Shown piece by piece: positions 60,354 to 64,000 of a DNA stretch of 64,000 nucleotides (position 1 is its first letter; every line of letters starts with the position of its first letter). Source of the stretch: Muricea muricata. Taxonomy: Eukaryota; Cnidaria; Anthozoa; Malacalcyonacea; Plexauridae. The position numbers and the translations under genes were made by a program. The notes under the pieces are model-generated. The model had not been told where the DNA came from. It searched no databases and saw only the letters and a list, made by a program, of their open reading frames with translations. The stretch covers positions 28,532,421 through 28,596,420 of the forward strand of contig OY979716.1 in NCBI GenBank assembly GCA_963855995.1. Direction: 5' to 3'.

Positions 60354-63300
60354 TCATGGGAAAATAAACCATTGCAAATTCCAATCTTCACAGCAAGCCA
60401 GGCATTGCCAATCTGGCATCTGCAAAAAAATCTGTCTCAGGGATGCCACTGCCGAACGGATGGCATCATTTATTGCAATTGTCACAACATATCCACAGCA
60501 CTTAAGAATTATGACTATTGTCCTGTGTTTCTGGTGGATCCTCCTGATCACACTCAAGACATACTTCGGTGTTGTTGCTGTCCACTTGTCTCTTTGGATT
60601 TTGTTTCGATTTGGTCTTTGCTGGCTTTGACACGATCTTCTGACATTGTTTTTTCTTTAATGCAGCATTCTCGGCTCTTTTCTTTGCCCCACTTACACGG
60701 TTTTCATGAGCCTGGCATAACTGGATGCATCACATTCTTGTTTTCTCAAGTGAAAGAAGTACTTTCTTTGATATTTGAAGAATGTGTTCCTCACAGGCAT
60801 TTCATATTGCAATTTCTGCATTGTGGAAAGCAACACTCCCAAAGGAGGCTTTACACCTTTGTAACCACCACTGATGAAAGCTTGTTTTAGTGGTTCCAGT
60901 TTCAGGTAGTGTCCAGAACATTGTGAATTACACTGAGAACAAGCATCTTGTCCAAATGGTCGCGCAGGATCTGGAGATGGTAGTGGCAGGAAAGAGAGAG
61001 GTGGGCCCCTCAGGTACCAAGTAAGCTCTGCTTCTGGGGTCCTTGCTTACAACGAGGATGCATACAACTTTGCTTGTAACAGCATCACAAGTAAAAATGT
61101 ACTTAGACGGAACATCTTTGATGTCTTTTCTGAAGATCTAAAATTTGATTAATCCTTTCATACATTTCTGGATGGTCTTTCTTAAAGTTTTATTTTACTT
61201 CGATGGATCCTTTCAGATACATTTTGACAAAAGTGTTCTCATTCTGATATACTTGACTGTCAGCTCCACGATACACACGGATTTTGGTGGAAGCACAAGG
61301 TGCACCATCAACTCGATTTACGTAAACATCAATTGCTGACGAAAGATTTTCTTTTAACTTGCTTTGATCCACTTTGCCACTATCCGAGATGCAGCTGCTG
61401 TTGAGAGTTGATGGGATAAACAGATTAGCATGAGCAAGTGCCAAACATCCATTCTGCAACTCAACGCAATTTCTGTAGCTGGCACCACTGTTCCTTGTTG
61501 TTACCATGGTGGCAGCAGTCTTAGTTTTCAGGTGATGAACTGTCAACCAGTACTGAGTTTCACAGTGCACGGGGCCTTCATCATGCTCTCCATCAACTCG
61601 GATGAACTCTACTTCTTTGAATTCACCGCTTTGGGAATTAAAAAATGCAGGTTTCAATTCTTCTTTTGTCGCCAACATCTGTCTGCTAAATGTTGAGATG
61701 CATTTTTGCCATGCAAGCCCCGAGCTTTGACAACACCAGCACATAACTCTGCAGTGCTTTCTGTATCAGGAAAACTGTAGTAAAAGGTTCAGATCCTTGA
61801 ACACACAGCGTATCATGCTGCCTGTGTGTCACCATTGTATCCAACCGAAAGCCTGCTTGGTCATCTTTTCCTAAATTCAAGTCATTCGGAGCACCATAGA
61901 ATGCGGCACTCCAGTGTTTGTCAGGATTGAATTTCATGTTGAAACCCTTATGAGCTCTCTTCTGTTGAACTTTGGCAAAGCCTTTGTATCTGGCGGCAGA
62001 TTTTCTCCTTTTGTGTCTAGCAACGCAGAGTTGTACAACCATCCCATAAGAAATCTTCAACCGAAATTTTTCTTCAAGATGTTCCTTTACACGTTTAAGT
62101 GTGGGCTTCTTCTTTACTTTCCCATTCCCATCAAATGTAATAACACCAGTGTGACGCCATGCATCAGCACCTGGGCCGCATTCCTTCACAAAGTTTTCAA
62201 TTTCTTTTCCAATACCTGGTACTTCAGACAAAAAACACAAAACCCTTTGCTTCGTCTTTGTTTCAAAAATCTTCTTTCCATGATTCCATATCTCCTGATC
62301 GCAACTATTCGACTTCGAGACAATATCTCCTTCGCCTTCATTGCTTTTAAGTAGCCTTTCCGAGAGCAAAAACGCTTCACGAGAACGTTCAGCAGTTCTC
62401 ATATCTTCCTCACCTAAATTCAGGTTGAAAAGTTGGTCACGAAAATCAACAAGAAGTCGGTTAAGTGTGTGTTTCAGTCACATGGATGAACTTTGACTTC
62501 AGGGATACCAAAAATTCAAACCAGTTGAAGGAAAATAACTTAAGAATACTAAACAGTTGGTGGGGATCTTGCAACAAACCGTCTGTCGTTTTCTGTTGCT
62601 CATGAGCTTTACGATCACTCATTAATTGCTCATCATGCATTTTTGTGTCATCAGTATTTTTGATACAAACATCTTGATTTGAGATTGTCTCGCGACGCAC
62701 CAAGCTGCACTGCAATGGCAGTACAAGAGACAAGTTGTTGTCACTCGTTTCTTTATTTTCATCAGTCGTTTGAACTTCTCGTTCAGATTTGCTTTCACTT
62801 AAATCACTTTCACTGTCAACTTGAAAGCCAAAAGATGAAAGAAGGGCTCTCTCTTTCAGACTGGCTATCTTTTCAATCCATTTCCTTATTGCCCTTGATT
62901 CATAAACAAGCAGTGTTGAGGTTTTCCTTAGGCTTTTGAATATCACTTATTCCATACACTTTTTTTGCCTTAGTGTTTGATAGTCCAGAAGCATCATCCA
63001 GAACCAATCATCGTATCTGATTGGGCAAGTTAAAGAAGTTCCTTTAGGTCTTCTATAGACAAGGTTTATCCATTGCTTTTTGCAAGAGTGCCTGAAATAC
63101 TGGGTAATTAACTGTGTTCTGTTTCTAAGTATGTTCCCTTACTCCGATCTCCAACACCAATACACGCTAATGGCATTCGTAAAAGTTTTCTTGCTTCTGA
63201 CGCCTTGTATCACAAAACATTTGCACTAAATATTTCAAAGCTGACTTCAGTTTCATAAAGCCACTTGAAATAACTTCACTAGTAACTTCACACAACCCTT

Positions 63301-63720
63301 CACAACGAGAGCAAGGTTGACTGTGCTCTTTTTTGCAAACAAATAACACAACATTTCGGTATTGTTTGAGAGATAAACCTTCAAAATTTGAAATAGCTAT
63401 TGCTAATTTGATAAACCTTATCATTAAATAGATAAACCTTCAAAATTTGAAATAGCTAATAGCTATTTGAATAAAGCTGCTATTTGTAGGTCAAGCTGTC
63501 CCTTCTCTTTGAGTATTATTAATATTTCCCCATCATGAGCGTTGAGGTGGAAAAAACAAATCCTTAACACGACGAACGCCATGCTAGAAGTTAGTAGTTT
63601 TAAGTATTTCAATCCTGAGACATTTGGAAACTGTGCAGCAATGTTACATGGGCTTAGAGAACCATCATCCTCTGTCTCCACTTTAACAATTCCTTTGTTT
63701 ACAGTAATACCAATTCTCAC
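60354..63720 (-). pseudogene. Repeat-family gene with TDP-43 N-terminal-like domain and putative DDE-like core
   Basis: N-terminus (63720 down): RIGITVNKGIVKVETEDDGS, then AAQFPNVSGLKY, and in a shifted frame HGVRRVKDLFFPPQRS then WGN. This is the order EDDG, AQFP-x4-GL-x-Y, GVR-x-V, P-x3-GWGN of the TDP-43 N-terminal oligomerisation domain. Downstream: SQPCSRCEGLCEV (63320), an acidic serine-rich linker (62900-62700), then RTAERSREAFLLSE (62402), HTGVITFDGNGKVKK, HWSAAFYGAPNDL, DDQAGFRLDTMVTHR. A second frame has FIRVDGEHDEGPVHCETQYW, NCVELQNGCLALAHANLFIP and CASTKIRVYRGADSQVYQNE (61744-61190). The C-terminal cysteine-rich part decays to ~60354. Many frameshifts. A catalytic role of D/E in VDGEHDEGP is a guess. 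Confidence 0.55.
63371..63460. repeat. 60-bp-spaced direct duplication
   Basis: GATAAACCTTCAAAATTTGA followed by aatagcta occurs at 63371 and again at 63431, a small local duplication inside the decayed gene. Confidence 0.7.
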
Positions 63721-63724
63721 GTAA

Positions 63725-64000
63725 CGCTAATGGGAAAATAATTTAAATATTTACAAACACATATTTTATATATCACAATATTCGACATATATTTTACAAA
63801 TTATTTACATATATGTAAATATAAAAAACAAATGTTTAAAATATATATGGTTATGCTAATATTTCGCGTGCAATGCTGGTACAGTCAGATAGAATAGTAT
63901 TAGTATAAACAAAAACTAATTAACAATAAACTTCAGGAAGATAACCATATACTTCAGAAAGATAACCAAAGTCTCCAAGAACGCTTAGAAAATTTGGTCA
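63725..64000. other. Upstream region of the TDP-43-like gene, AT-rich
   Basis: No open frame or terminal repeat recognised. A short direct repeat (cttcaggaagataacca, cttcagaaagataacca) lies at 63931-63970. Confidence 0.4.

Noticed and set aside
60312..60890. Plus-strand 192-codon ORF as a gene
   Set aside because: It lies opposite the decayed cysteine-rich 3' end of the minus-strand gene, whose residues make better sense; the plus frame has no motif.
63371..63460. CRISPR-like or satellite repeat
   Set aside because: There are only two copies, with a 60-bp period, in a eukaryotic gene remnant; it is a simple local duplication.

Overview
The window is eukaryotic nuclear DNA. It is AT-rich, has GT-AG introns, and is packed with eukaryotic DNA transposons (Harbinger, MULE, ISL2EU, Kolobok-like, hAT, Tc1/mariner) plus one LINE fragment. 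The combination of THAP, MADF, YqaJ, P2X7-ballast and bursicon-like protein types points to an animal, most likely a cnidarian, sponge or another invertebrate. That placement is inference; no species-specific marker was seen. Almost all coding potential belongs to mobile elements, and most of those genes are broken.

Layout. 1-2.2 kb: a compact cluster of small genes unlike the rest of the window. It holds the first exon of a secreted cystine-knot (bursicon-like) protein, a coiled-coil/C2H2 protein, an unknown beta-rich protein, a CCCH finger protein, and a divergent small gene 11 bp away. 2.4-4.9 kb: a dead two-MADF-domain gene split by a 1.57-kb non-autonomous element (5-bp TSD). 6.7-42.2 kb: one Harbinger element blown up to 35.5 kb by nested insertions. 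Its Myb-like gene (+) was hit first by a MULE (9,782-25,494) and later by an ISL2EU element in its intron (26,312-31,526). Its DDE transposase gene (-) was hit by a Kolobok-like element at a TTAA site (34,149-41,130). The MULE itself holds a 5'-truncated LINE tail, a 1,137-bp tandem duplication of its left end, and a 7.17-kb element of unknown class encoding a SAP-domain protein. The ISL2EU holds a 732-bp Harbinger MITE.

42.8-48.9 kb: a TA-flanked element with a decayed gene combining PIN-nuclease-like and CXC cysteine motifs. 49-52 kb: a foldback repeat and a dead Tc1/mariner transposase. 52.5-58 kb: a dead repeat-family gene split by a young hAT (53,261-57,537; perfect 8-bp TSD). 60-63.7 kb: a decayed gene family on the minus strand whose N-terminus resembles the N-terminal domain of TDP-43.

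How the parts work together: each autonomous element pairs a transposase with an accessory protein. These are Harbinger DDE with Myb-like, ISL2EU THAP/DDE with SWIM-YqaJ, the Kolobok-like transposase with a CXC/RG/P2X7-ballast protein, and a MULE preceded by a Ulp1-type protease and C2H2 fingers. In several places, removing an insert plus one TSD copy restores the host reading frame, which fixes the order of insertion. The Kolobok-like element is the only one whose two genes both read through without a visible break.
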